From assembly GCA_910588165.1 (NCBI GenBank), contig CAJUOR010000006.1:1-7031 (forward strand): a stretch of 7,031 bases of DNA, written 5' to 3'. The position numbers and the translations under genes were made by a program. Below, one piece after another: positions 1 to 5,822 of the stretch (position 1 is its first letter; each line of letters begins with the position of its first letter). Below the pieces are notes generated by a model. It was given only the letters and a program-made list of their open reading frames with translations. It searched no databases and had not been told where the DNA came from. Source of the DNA: an uncultured Thomasclavelia sp. (GTDB lineage: Bacteria; Bacillota_I; Bacilli_A; Erysipelotrichales; Coprobacillaceae).

Positions 1-802
1 GGCTATAGCGAAATTGATTTTTGTCGATAGCTTGACGATAGCTGTGAGTAATAGCATAAACATATTCCGGTCTTTTCATTCTGCCTTCGATTTTAAAAGA
101 CTTGATACCGGCTTGAATTAAGCCGTCAATATGTTCAATCGTACATAGATCCTTACAGCTCATTAAATAAGCTTTATCGGAAACTTTTTTTGTATCTTGA
201 TATAAAGTATAAGGTAGACGGCAAGGTTGAGCACACTGTCCTCTATTCGCACTTCTTTGACCGATACTTTGACTTAAATAACATTGACCCGAATAAGCTA
301 CGCACAATGCACCATGCACAAAGGCTTCGATTTCTACATTTGTCTGATTAGCCATAGCTCTGATTTCTTCAAGAGTGTTTTCTCTGGCTAAAACCACACG
401 TTTAACACCTTTACGTTCAAAATGGCGAATGCCATCTAAATTATGAATTGAACATTGAGTGCTGGCGTGAACTTCAAAATATTTAAAATGTGTTGCGGTT
501 AAATTCATCAGCCCTTCATCTTGTACAATTACGGCATCAACTTGAATTTCATATAAGGTTCGAAGATAATCATAGATAGCTTCGATTTCGTTTTCTTTAT
601 AAACCGTATTAACGGTAACATACAATTTAACCCCATGTAGATGGCAAAGCTTGACGGCCTGTGTTAATTCTTCAATATCAAAGTTAGTGGCATAAGCTCG
701 GGCATTGAATTTACTTCCACCTACATAAATGGCGTCTGCTCCACCGTTAATGGCAGCTTGCAAAGCCTCCATGCTTCCGGCAGGTGCTAATAGCTCGATC
801 AT
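1..802 (-). CDS. Peptidase U32 family protein, probable tRNA uridine hydroxylation (TrhP-like) enzyme, 3' end outside window
   Basis: The first 267 codons are visible; the C-terminus lies beyond the left edge. The protein opens with MIELLAPAGSMEALQAAI, the usual U32 start. The U32 signature is at residues 159-177: E159, G164, C167, G172, C174 and S177, in the order E-x-F-x2-G-A-L-C-x4-G-x-C-x-L-S. It is followed by NRGQCAQPCR (186-195, C190 and C194), a DLC motif near 218-220, and KIEGRMKRPEYV. Despite the name, studied members are not proven proteases. They are Fe-S-dependent hydroxylation factors, such as TrhP (5-hydroxyuridine in tRNA; B. subtilis YrrN/YrrO) and RlhA (23S rRNA). C167, C174 and C190 fit the cluster-ligand pattern; the fourth ligand is not certain. 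The ATG overlaps the mtnN stop as ATGA, with GGAG 7 bases upstream, so translation is probably coupled to mtnN. Family assignment is firm; the tRNA substrate is inferred. RlhA-like function is the alternative. Confidence 0.93.
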   Translation of the reverse strand, partial: MIELLAPAGSMEALQAAINGGADAIYVGGSKFNARAYATNFDIEELTQAVKLCHLHGVKLYVTVNTVYKENEIEAIYDYLRTLYEIQVDAVIVQDEGLMNLTATHFKYFEVHASTQCSIHNLDGIRHFERKGVKRVVLARENTLEEIRAMANQTNVEIEAFVHGALCVAYSGQCYLSQSIGQRSANRGQCAQPCRLPYTLYQDTKKVSDKAYLMSCKDLCTIEHIDGLIQAGIKSFKIEGRMKRPEYVYAITHSYRQAIDKNQFRYS

Positions 803-1491
803 TTTAAAGCTCCAATGACTTTTTTAGTCAATAATGCGGAATTTTTGCTTGCTAAGGCTAGATAAGTATCAAATTGCATATCACTGTTACCTTTACCGAA
901 AACATCGCTTAGCGAGCGTAAAATAACGAATGGGACATGATATAAATAAGCGATTTGGGCAACGCTGGCTGCCTCCATTTCAGCGGCTACTGCCTTTGGA
1001 AAATGTTTTTGAATTGTTTCAACTTGTTGTTTTTGGGCAATGAATTGATCACCTGAAACAATTAAACCGACATGATAAGGAAGTTTTAAATCCTCTAAAC
1101 ATTGAGTAACAATCTCCATATATTGACTATTTGCTTCAAAAGCTAAGGGCATATCCGGTATTTCTCCATAGGCTCTACCAAATGCCGTACAGTCAAAATC
1201 ATGATGAATAACACTTGAAGCAACGACAACATCACCGATATTTTCTTGCGTATCTAAACCACCGGCGCTGCCGATGTTAATCAATAAGTCGATAGCGAAA
1301 TGTTCCATCATAATTGTTGTGGCATAAGCCGTATTAACTTTGCCAATGCCTCCTTGCATTAAGACAACCGCTTGCTTTTCGATACTGCCTACATAAAACT
1401 GAATTTGATGTATTTTCTTTTCTTCAGTTATAGACATTTCGTTTTTTAAAGCTGTTACCTCTTCTTCCATCGCACCGATAATCCCTATCAT
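799..1491 (-). CDS. mtnN: 5'-methylthioadenosine/S-adenosylhomocysteine nucleosidase
   Basis: This cytosolic enzyme cleaves S-adenosylhomocysteine to adenine and S-ribosylhomocysteine, and methylthioadenosine to adenine and methylthioribose. It relieves product inhibition of methyltransferases and feeds methionine salvage and the LuxS route. The protein has 230 residues, the normal length. It begins MIGIIGAMEEEV, nearly identical to E. coli MtnN. Visible family motifs are GGIGKVNTA (47-55), INIGSAGG (71-78), VSGDQFI (145-151), AEMEAASVA (170-178) and RSLSDVFGKGN (192-202). By alignment the catalytic residues are E11, E173 and D196 (E. coli E12, E174 and D197), all intact. A strong AAGGAGGA (1498-1505) sits 6 bases before the ATG, inside the end of the upstream methyltransferase gene, whose TGA stop overlaps this ATG as ATGA. 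The next gene overlaps the mtnN stop in the same way. Co-expression with a SAM-dependent methyltransferase is functionally sensible. Confidence 0.97.
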   Translation of the reverse strand: MIGIIGAMEEEVTALKNEMSITEEKKIHQIQFYVGSIEKQAVVLMQGGIGKVNTAYATTIMMEHFAIDLLINIGSAGGLDTQENIGDVVVASSVIHHDFDCTAFGRAYGEIPDMPLAFEANSQYMEIVTQCLEDLKLPYHVGLIVSGDQFIAQKQQVETIQKHFPKAVAAEMEAASVAQIAYLYHVPFVILRSLSDVFGKGNSDMQFDTYLALASKNSALLTKKVIGALK

Positions 1492-2189
1492 ATTTTATCC
1501 TCCTTCTTCTTTGCATAAAAAACTAAGCGTTGCTTATCATTAAAAACATCTTCGCATTTAATCTCGCAAAAACCAAGTTGAGCTAAAGCATCTAAATACC
1601 ACGCTTTAGGAAAGCTTTGTTGGATATGCTTTTCTTCCATACGAATATCTTCTTCTAAATCTTCAATAATGACTGTATGTGTAATTTCATAAGGTGCTGT
1701 TTTTTTAACCGACCAATAATAATAGTAATCCACACTCTCTTCTTCCTCACTGTAATTTAAGAAGGTGTGATTGATTTTTTCTTGACTATGAATATCGAAT
1801 ATCAATACGCCATTGGGTTGAAGGTGATTGTAACAATTTTTTAAAACCTGAACCTGATTTTCAAAACCTAAGACATAATTTAAAGAATCGCATAGACATA
1901 AGACGACATCAAAACATCTTTCACTTTGAAACTTTTGCATATCACTTTGAATATATTGAACATGAGCATTTTTTTCTCTGGCAATCTCTAGCATTTCTTC
2001 CGATAGATCAACACCGACAATATAGCGGTCGAAACGGTCTAATTTTCTTGTGAAAGTACCTGTCCCACACCCTAAATCTAAACAACTGTGAAAATCAGGC
2101 AGTTGTTGATTGAGATAAAGAAAATAGTCCTCATAGAACTGAGGTTCCATCAGACTATCGTAATACCAGGCAAATTGATTATAACTCAT
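1488..2189 (-). CDS. yqeM: Class I SAM-dependent methyltransferase, YqeM-like
   Basis: This is a 233-residue Rossmann-fold methyltransferase of unknown substrate. Motif I is LDLGCGTGTF (37-46). The acidic residue expected to bind the SAM ribose is D61 in GVDLSEEML (59-67), and SDMQKF (82-87) matches the adenine-contact motif. The N-terminus SYNQFAWYYDSLM is the conserved start of this family. It lies directly after rsfS, as yqeM follows yqeL in Bacillus subtilis, and this supports the YqeM assignment over YrrT. The frame stays open to a GTG at 2234, but I chose the ATG at 2189: the extra 15 residues are the other-frame reading of the rsfS end, and the family begins with MSY. No good Shine-Dalgarno precedes 2189; the start overlaps the rsfS end by 11 bases, so coupling is likely. 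Its TGA stop overlaps the mtnN start. Fold and family are secure; the target molecule is unknown. Confidence 0.88.
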   Translation of the reverse strand: MSYNQFAWYYDSLMEPQFYEDYFLYLNQQLPDFHSCLDLGCGTGTFTRKLDRFDRYIVGVDLSEEMLEIAREKNAHVQYIQSDMQKFQSERCFDVVLCLCDSLNYVLGFENQVQVLKNCYNHLQPNGVLIFDIHSQEKINHTFLNYSEEEESVDYYYYWSVKKTAPYEITHTVIIEDLEEDIRMEEKHIQQSFPKAWYLDALAQLGFCEIKCEDVFNDKQRLVFYAKKKEDKI

Positions 2190-2538
2190 TGTTGATACCG
2201 ATGTAGTTAGAAATATCAATTTGGTGTTGATCACCCCAAAGTTTTTCTAAATGGTAGTTATTTCTTTCTTCAGGACTGAAAATATGAATGATAATATCTT
2301 CATAATCCATCAATATCCATTGACTTTCTTTAGCACCTTCAACTTTTTTACAAAAGATACCCTCTTTTTCTAAGTCATCTTGGATATTGTCTTTAATGGC
2401 ATTTAATAAACGCATATTATCAGCCGAACAGATAATAAATGTATCAAACAAAGGGCTGACTAATTGCATATCAATCGCAACGATATCTTTGGCAAATGCT
2501 TTATCTAATGCCTTAACAACTAATTCTAATTTATTCAT
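2179..2538 (-). CDS. rsfS: Ribosomal silencing factor RsfS (YqeL/YbeB family)
   Basis: This 119-residue protein belongs to the RsfS (Iojap) family. RsfS binds L14 (uL14) on the 50S subunit and blocks joining to 30S, lowering translation in starvation; it also takes part in late 50S maturation. Family features are DTFIICSADNMRLLNAIKD (32-50), KKVEGAKESQWILMDY (64-79) and DIIIHIFSPEERNNYHLEKLW (81-101, with H85, R92, Y95, E98 and W101). The frame is open to 2586, but the ATG at 2538 is preferred: AAGGAG (2546-2551) sits 7 bases upstream, MNKLELVVKALD is the family start, and the extension is only an out-of-frame reading of the nadD-yqeK end. It overlaps nadD-yqeK by 8 bases and the methyltransferase by 11. 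The neighbours yqeH and yhbY are also ribosome-assembly genes. Confidence 0.95.
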   Translation of the reverse strand: MNKLELVVKALDKAFAKDIVAIDMQLVSPLFDTFIICSADNMRLLNAIKDNIQDDLEKEGIFCKKVEGAKESQWILMDYEDIIIHIFSPEERNNYHLEKLWGDQHQIDISNYIGINNEL

Positions 2539-3631
2539 GAACTCTCTCCTTATATTTTTTATAAACTTCATAGAAAACAGGATCAATCGGACGCTTTTTA
2601 GCTTGACTGAACTGATAGAAATCTACTAAGCAAGCTGTAAAACCGACTTGTAAATCTTGTTTACACAATGTGATTTGAGCTTCTGAATCAAAACCTCTAT
2701 AACGGTCATATTTATCCGCCACATAAATACACATATCTAATAGTGACATATTACAACTAGCTGTCGTATGATTTTCAATGGCTTGAAGAATTTCTTTGTC
2801 ATGAATATGAAATTTCTTCTTAGCTAGATAGCTAGAAAGCCACTGATGCCAAACAGCCGGTGGTTTAGCTAAATGCTTTGGATAATGTTTTTTCATCAGC
2901 TTACGAGCTTTTTTCGGCTCCATTTCTTTAGCAATATCATGAAGCATACCGGCAACATAAACCTTGGTCGTATCTAAATGATTAGCTTGGGCTATTTCAA
3001 CGGCTAAACTAGCCATACTAATCGTATGCTGATAACGTTTTTCAGACATAAACGAAGCGACAATCGTATCCAAATACAAGCCATGCAAGGTCATATATTC
3101 TAATACTTTCGGATTTAGATATTTTAAATGCCCTTCACGAATCGCACTGCTGGAAACTTTAAGTGGTCGATATGTAATACGTTTCATGTGATATTTTTTT
3201 TGATTAGCATAGTGAAGCTCATAACCGCCTCGTGCCATCGCAATCAATTTAACCATTTGACTAATCTTCTCGGCTTTATACCATTGGTCAAACTTAGCTA
3301 CCTGATCATCACCGATCAAATAATAAAACTTCACATCGGGATACTGTTCTTTTAATTTGACTAATGTGTTATAAGTGTAAGATTTTTCGTTGGGATTACC
3401 GTGCAACTCAATATCATTGACCTTAAAATACGGATATTTTTTAAGTGCTAACTCAAGCATCGCAACTCGATCTTGATTAGCGGCCATCTTTCTATCTTTA
3501 AAAGGGTTATTTAAAACCGGAATGAACCACAACTCATCAAGTTTCAATTTCTTGTATGCCGTCTTGGCAATCAATAAATGGCCATCGTGAATAGGATCGA
3601 AACTACCGCCTAACAAACCGATTTTTCTCAT
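2531..3631 (-). CDS. nadD: Fused nicotinate-nucleotide adenylyltransferase (NadD) and HD-domain YqeK-type Ap4A hydrolase
   Basis: A single 366-residue reading frame joins two enzymes that are separate in Bacillus (nadD and yqeK). Residues 1 to about 190 are NadD, which converts nicotinate mononucleotide and ATP to deamido-NAD. Its motifs are GGSFDPIHDGH (8-18), IPVLNNPFKD (37-46), LIGDDQVAKFDQWY (105-118) and RPLKVSSSAIREG (155-167, the ISSTxIR-like nucleotidyltransferase motif). Residues about 197-366 form an HD hydrolase of the YqeK family, known to split diadenosine tetraphosphate symmetrically to ADP. The metal-ligand candidates are H202, H231-D232 (GMLHDIAK) and D306 (YVADKYD), with H262 and H288 (ENHTT) also conserved. 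All key residues of both halves are present, so both may be active. Translation starts inside the yhbY stop (ATGA); only a weak AGGA 10 bases upstream is seen, beside a small 5-bp hairpin (3646-3659). Similar fused proteins occur in Mycoplasma relatives, as I recall. Confidence 0.95.
   Translation of the reverse strand: MRKIGLLGGSFDPIHDGHLLIAKTAYKKLKLDELWFIPVLNNPFKDRKMAANQDRVAMLELALKKYPYFKVNDIELHGNPNEKSYTYNTLVKLKEQYPDVKFYYLIGDDQVAKFDQWYKAEKISQMVKLIAMARGGYELHYANQKKYHMKRITYRPLKVSSSAIREGHLKYLNPKVLEYMTLHGLYLDTIVASFMSEKRYQHTISMASLAVEIAQANHLDTTKVYVAGMLHDIAKEMEPKKARKLMKKHYPKHLAKPPAVWHQWLSSYLAKKKFHIHDKEILQAIENHTTASCNMSLLDMCIYVADKYDRYRGFDSEAQITLCKQDLQVGFTACLVDFYQFSQAKKRPIDPVFYEVYKKYKERVHE
2546..2551 (-). 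promoter_or_regulatory. Ribosome binding site of rsfS
   Basis: AAGGAG on the minus strand lies 7 bases before the ATG at 2538 and inside the last codons of nadD-yqeK. It decides the rsfS start in favour of 2538 over the longer open frame reaching 2586. Confidence 0.85.
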
Positions 3632-3915
3632 GGTAAAGTAATCCTAGGCTCTTTAGCCTGACGATATAAGATGATTGTATGACCGATAATTTGGACAATA
3701 TCTGATTTTGTGCCGGCACTTAAATCTAGAGCCACTTGCTGTAAATCTTCTAAGCAATTATCTAATACTTTAACTTTAACTAATTCATTGGCATCTAAGC
3801 TTTGACGAATACCGATAATCATGTTATGCGATACACCTTCTTTTCCAACTTGGAAAGTGGCATTCATTGTTTGAGCTATGGAACGTAAATAACGTTTTTG
3901 CTTTCCTGTCAACAT
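3628..3915 (-). CDS. yhbY: Ribosome assembly RNA-binding protein YhbY (CRM domain)
   Basis: This is a 95-residue single-domain CRM (KH-like) RNA-binding protein, close to the usual length of about 96-97. YhbY associates with pre-ribosomal particles; in E. coli it is linked to pre-50S assembly. Visible family features are LTGKQKRYLRSIA (2-14), the FQVGKEG loop (21-27, the GxxG-like element), ELVKVKVLDN (44-53) and QIIGHTIILYR (75-85). The start ATG has an ideal AGGAGG at 3924-3929, 8 bases upstream, which overlaps the TAG stop of yqeH; the intergenic gap is 12 bases. The TGA stop shares bases with the nadD-yqeK start. In Bacillus subtilis aroE sits between yqeH and yhbY; here it is absent and the two genes are adjacent. 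Confidence 0.96.
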   Translation of the reverse strand: MLTGKQKRYLRSIAQTMNATFQVGKEGVSHNMIIGIRQSLDANELVKVKVLDNCLEDLQQVALDLSAGTKSDIVQIIGHTIILYRQAKEPRITLP

Positions 3916-3927
3916 TTCTTTAACCTC

Positions 3928-5028
3928 CTAAATTAAATTTTCTCTTATTAAAACACCGACACCGGAAGGCACATGAAGACTGATTTCATGATTAACCGCT
4001 CGGAAACTAAACCAGCCTAAGCCTTCAATAACAATATCAACACGTTGATTTTTTAAATGGAAATTGTATTTTTTGAAACTGTCCATACCATCGGTGTTAG
4101 TAGCTTCAACCTTTAAGGTTTGATGGCGATTAAATAAATCTTTGGCATTTTCTAATTTCGTTCGATGAAGTTCCAAACGATTAGAGAAATAGCACATAAC
4201 CGCTAGTTTGTCCCCTTTTACAAAGTCGAAGCGAGCTAAGCCCCCTACAAACAAAGTCTGCTTTTCATTTAATTGATAGACCCTTTGTTTAATTTCAGAT
4301 GATGGTAAAATTAACTTTAAATCCTTTTGGGATACATAATGTGTCACTTGACTTTCATTGATGATACCCGGTGTATCGTAAATATAAGAACCATCACCTA
4401 AAGGAATTTCAATAATATCAAGGGTAGTGCCCGGAAACTCACTTGTCGTAATCAACAAAGGCTTTTCTTGTTCTTCTTTAAAAGCCTGAAGCATATGATT
4501 GATTAAACTTGATTTCCCAACGTTTGTCGTTCCTACGACATAAACGTTGCGTTGGCAACGATAATGTTCAATCGCTCCAAATACATCATCTAAACCAATC
4601 TTATTTTTTGTACTTGATAAAATAATATCCAAAGGTTTTAATCCGATTTCTTTTAATTGTCTTCTAATCCACATTAAAAGGCGTCCGGATTTTAATGATT
4701 TAGGTAAAACATCTCTTTTATTCACAACTAATAATAAGTCTTTATTGCCTAAATGTCTTTGAATCCCCGCAATTTGACTTCCGTTAAAATCAAATATATC
4801 TAGCATATAAACAACTAAACAATCTTCGTCAGCTATTTTTTGTAATGTTTTTAAAAAGTCATCGGCACTTAACGGTGAGGCCTGCAATTCATGATAGTTT
4901 TTCATACGGAAGCAACGCTGGCATAAAATATGTTCTGATTTAGTATTTTTAGGTACATAACCGATTTTATTCACATCAGCACTTTGGATAACGGCTCCGC
5001 AGCCATAACAACGAATTTCTTTTGTCAT
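3928..5028 (-). CDS. yqeH: Ribosome biogenesis GTPase YqeH (circularly permuted GTPase)
   Basis: This 366-residue GTPase, the same length as I recall for the B. subtilis protein, is needed for 30S subunit assembly. An N-terminal zinc finger has C7-x2-C10 (CYGCG) and C36-x2-C39 (CQRC). The GTPase motifs occur in the permuted order that defines the family: G4 NKRD (103-106), G5 SST (138-140), G1 GTTNVGKSS (166-174), G2 near T201-T202 (FPGTT), then G3 DTPG (218-221). The remaining 145 residues form the C-terminal RNA-binding part, with WFSFRAVN near the end. The frame is open to 5190, but the ATG at 5028 is chosen: AAGGA lies 7 bases upstream, the zinc finger starts 6 residues in as in homologs, and the extension crosses the promoter region and the sigK start. 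It is the first gene of the minus-strand operon. yqeG, which precedes yqeH in Bacillus, is not here; a divergent sigK takes its place. Confidence 0.97.
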   Translation of the reverse strand: MTKEIRCYGCGAVIQSADVNKIGYVPKNTKSEHILCQRCFRMKNYHELQASPLSADDFLKTLQKIADEDCLVVYMLDIFDFNGSQIAGIQRHLGNKDLLLVVNKRDVLPKSLKSGRLLMWIRRQLKEIGLKPLDIILSSTKNKIGLDDVFGAIEHYRCQRNVYVVGTTNVGKSSLINHMLQAFKEEQEKPLLITTSEFPGTTLDIIEIPLGDGSYIYDTPGIINESQVTHYVSQKDLKLILPSSEIKQRVYQLNEKQTLFVGGLARFDFVKGDKLAVMCYFSNRLELHRTKLENAKDLFNRHQTLKVEATNTDGMDSFKKYNFHLKNQRVDIVIEGLGWFSFRAVNHEISLHVPSGVGVLIRENLI

Positions 5029-5033
5029 AATTT

Positions 5034-5041
5034 CTTCCTTT
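5034..5041 (-). promoter_or_regulatory. Ribosome binding site of yqeH
   Basis: AAAGGAAG on the minus strand, with its AGGA core 7 bases before the ATG at 5028. It supports the short yqeH start and rejects the 54-residue N-terminal extension. Confidence 0.8.
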
Positions 5042-5056
5042 CTTTTATCGACATCT

Positions 5057-5085
5057 ATTGTACATGATTTTGCGGTCTTTTTAAA
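5057..5085 (-). promoter_or_regulatory. Candidate sigma-A-type promoter of the yqeH operon
   Basis: On the minus strand a TTTAAA (5080-5085; 4 of 6 to TTGACA) is followed after 17 bases by TACAAT (5057-5062; 5 of 6 to TATAAT). Transcription would start near 5050 and give a leader of roughly 20 bases, ending in the yqeH ribosome binding site. The -35 box is weak and lies inside a palindrome. This is a motif match by eye, not proof. Confidence 0.5.
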
Positions 5086-5088
5086 GAC
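5075..5088. repeat. Short perfect inverted repeat in the divergent promoter region
   Basis: GTCTTT, two T bases, then AAAGAC: 6-bp perfect arms around a 2-base centre. It covers the proposed -35 box of the yqeH promoter and sits 5 bases from the proposed -35 of the sigK promoter. The place and symmetry suit an operator for a dimeric regulator, but in AT-rich DNA a repeat this short could be chance. Confidence 0.4.
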
Positions 5089-5093
5089 TTCTT

Positions 5094-5122
5094 TCATAAT
5101 TCGTTTGATTTTGTCATAGAAT
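5094..5122 (+). promoter_or_regulatory. Candidate sigma-E-type promoter of sigK
   Basis: TCATAAT (5094-5100) resembles the sigma-E -35 consensus KMATATT at 6 of 7 positions. After 14 bases comes CATAGAAT (5115-5122), which matches the -10 consensus CATACAHT at 7 of 8. In Bacillus sigK is transcribed in the mother cell from a sigma-E-dependent promoter, so this is biologically expected. One difficulty: the implied start, about 5128, falls on the first base of the ribosome binding site and would leave a leader of only about 10 bases. Confidence 0.5.
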
Positions 5123-5124
5123 GT

Positions 5125-5133
5125 AAAGAGGTG
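5125..5133 (+). promoter_or_regulatory. Ribosome binding site of sigK
   Basis: AAAGAGGTG ends 5 bases before the ATG at 5139. It fixes the sigK start at 5139 and therefore places the hydrophobic pro-sequence inside the translated product. Confidence 0.85.
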
Positions 5134-5138
5134 AAAAA

Positions 5139-5822
5139 ATGTACACATTTCTATATTTTCTTGTACGTCAATGTTTCTTTGTTTCGGCAATCAAAACGAA
5201 AGCCTTTGAACAGCCTTTAAATGCGGAAGAAGAAGCGTTGTGTCTAAAACAAATGTGGCAAGGATCTAATGAAGCACGGGAAAAATTGATCAATCACAAC
5301 TTGCGCTTAGTAGCTCATTGTGCCAAAAAATATGAAAACAATATGGACGACATGGAGGACTTAATCAGTATTGGCACAATTGGTTTAATTAAAGCCGTTG
5401 ATTCTTTTTCCAGTGAACATAAAACAAGATTGGCCACCTATGCAGCTAGATGTATCAACAATGAAATCTTGATGCATTTACGCACAAATAAAAAAAGAGC
5501 ATTAGATGTTTCCTTGAACGAGAGCGTTGGAAAGGATAAAGACGGTTCGGATATTTTATTAAGCGATATTATTGAAAGTCCGCAAATGGAAATGAGTGAT
5601 ATTGTGGAACTATCCGATAATATCAAGGCTTTAAAGAAACATTTGAATGTCTTAGATGAACGTGAGAAAAAAATTATTATCTTGCGCTATGGACTTATGG
5701 GTTTTGATACCATGACCCAAAAAGAAATCGCTAAACAATATCAAATCTCTCGCTCTTATGTTTCGCGTATTGAAAAGCGAGCCTTAATGAAACTATTGCG
5801 TGAATTTATGAAAGGCAACTAG
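5139..5822 (+). CDS. sigK: RNA polymerase sporulation sigma factor sigma-K, probable pro-protein
   Basis: This 227-residue sigma-70-family factor is close to Bacillus sigma-K, the late mother-cell sigma that drives coat and lysis genes. Region 2 spans about 53-115: HNLRLVAH (53-60), DLISIGTIGLIKAVDSF (74-90) and LATYAARCINNEILMHLR (98-115). The linker DVSLNESVGKDKDG (123-136) and the region 4 helix-turn-helix with ISRSYVSRIEKRALMK (203-218) are more like sigma-K than sigma-E. The first 16 residues (MYTFLYFLVRQCFFVS) are hydrophobic and align with the end of the B. subtilis pro-sequence at FLVS-YVKNNAFPQPL, here FFVS-AIKTKAFEQPL. This suggests membrane-coupled activation by a SpoIVFB-type protease cutting near S16/A17, by analogy only. 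The frame is intact, with no skin-like interruption. It stands alone between two housekeeping loci, divergent from yqeH and convergent with parC. Sigma-K identity is strong; the processing is inferred. Confidence 0.92.
   Translation: MYTFLYFLVRQCFFVSAIKTKAFEQPLNAEEEALCLKQMWQGSNEAREKLINHNLRLVAHCAKKYENNMDDMEDLISIGTIGLIKAVDSFSSEHKTRLATYAARCINNEILMHLRTNKKRALDVSLNESVGKDKDGSDILLSDIIESPQMEMSDIVELSDNIKALKKHLNVLDEREKKIIILRYGLMGFDTMTQKEIAKQYQISRSYVSRIEKRALMKLLREFMKGN

Noticed and set aside
2190..2234. GTG start giving the methyltransferase 15 extra residues
   Set aside because: The extra residues are an out-of-frame reading of the rsfS end, and the family begins at MSYNQFA. The point is not fully settled because neither start has a strong Shine-Dalgarno.
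2387..2629. Plus-strand open frame of 80 codons opposite rsfS and nadD-yqeK
   Set aside because: It lies antisense to two well-supported genes, has no recognisable protein features and no convincing ribosome binding site.
3128..3355. Plus-strand open frame of 75 codons inside nadD-yqeK
   Set aside because: Fully antisense to the conserved NadD domain, with no family motif; a shadow frame.
5029..5190. 54-residue N-terminal extension of YqeH
   Set aside because: It crosses both candidate promoters and the sigK start. The zinc finger and the ribosome binding site place the true start at 5028.
5438..5626. Minus-strand open frame of 62 codons inside sigK
   Set aside because: Antisense to conserved sigma region 2 and the linker; its composition is that of a mirrored reading.
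5139..5822. Assignment of the sigma factor as sigma-E
   Set aside because: The LRLVAH, DVSLNESVGKDKDG and ISRSYVSRIEKRALMK segments fit sigma-K better, and the long membrane-associated sigma-E pro-sequence is absent.
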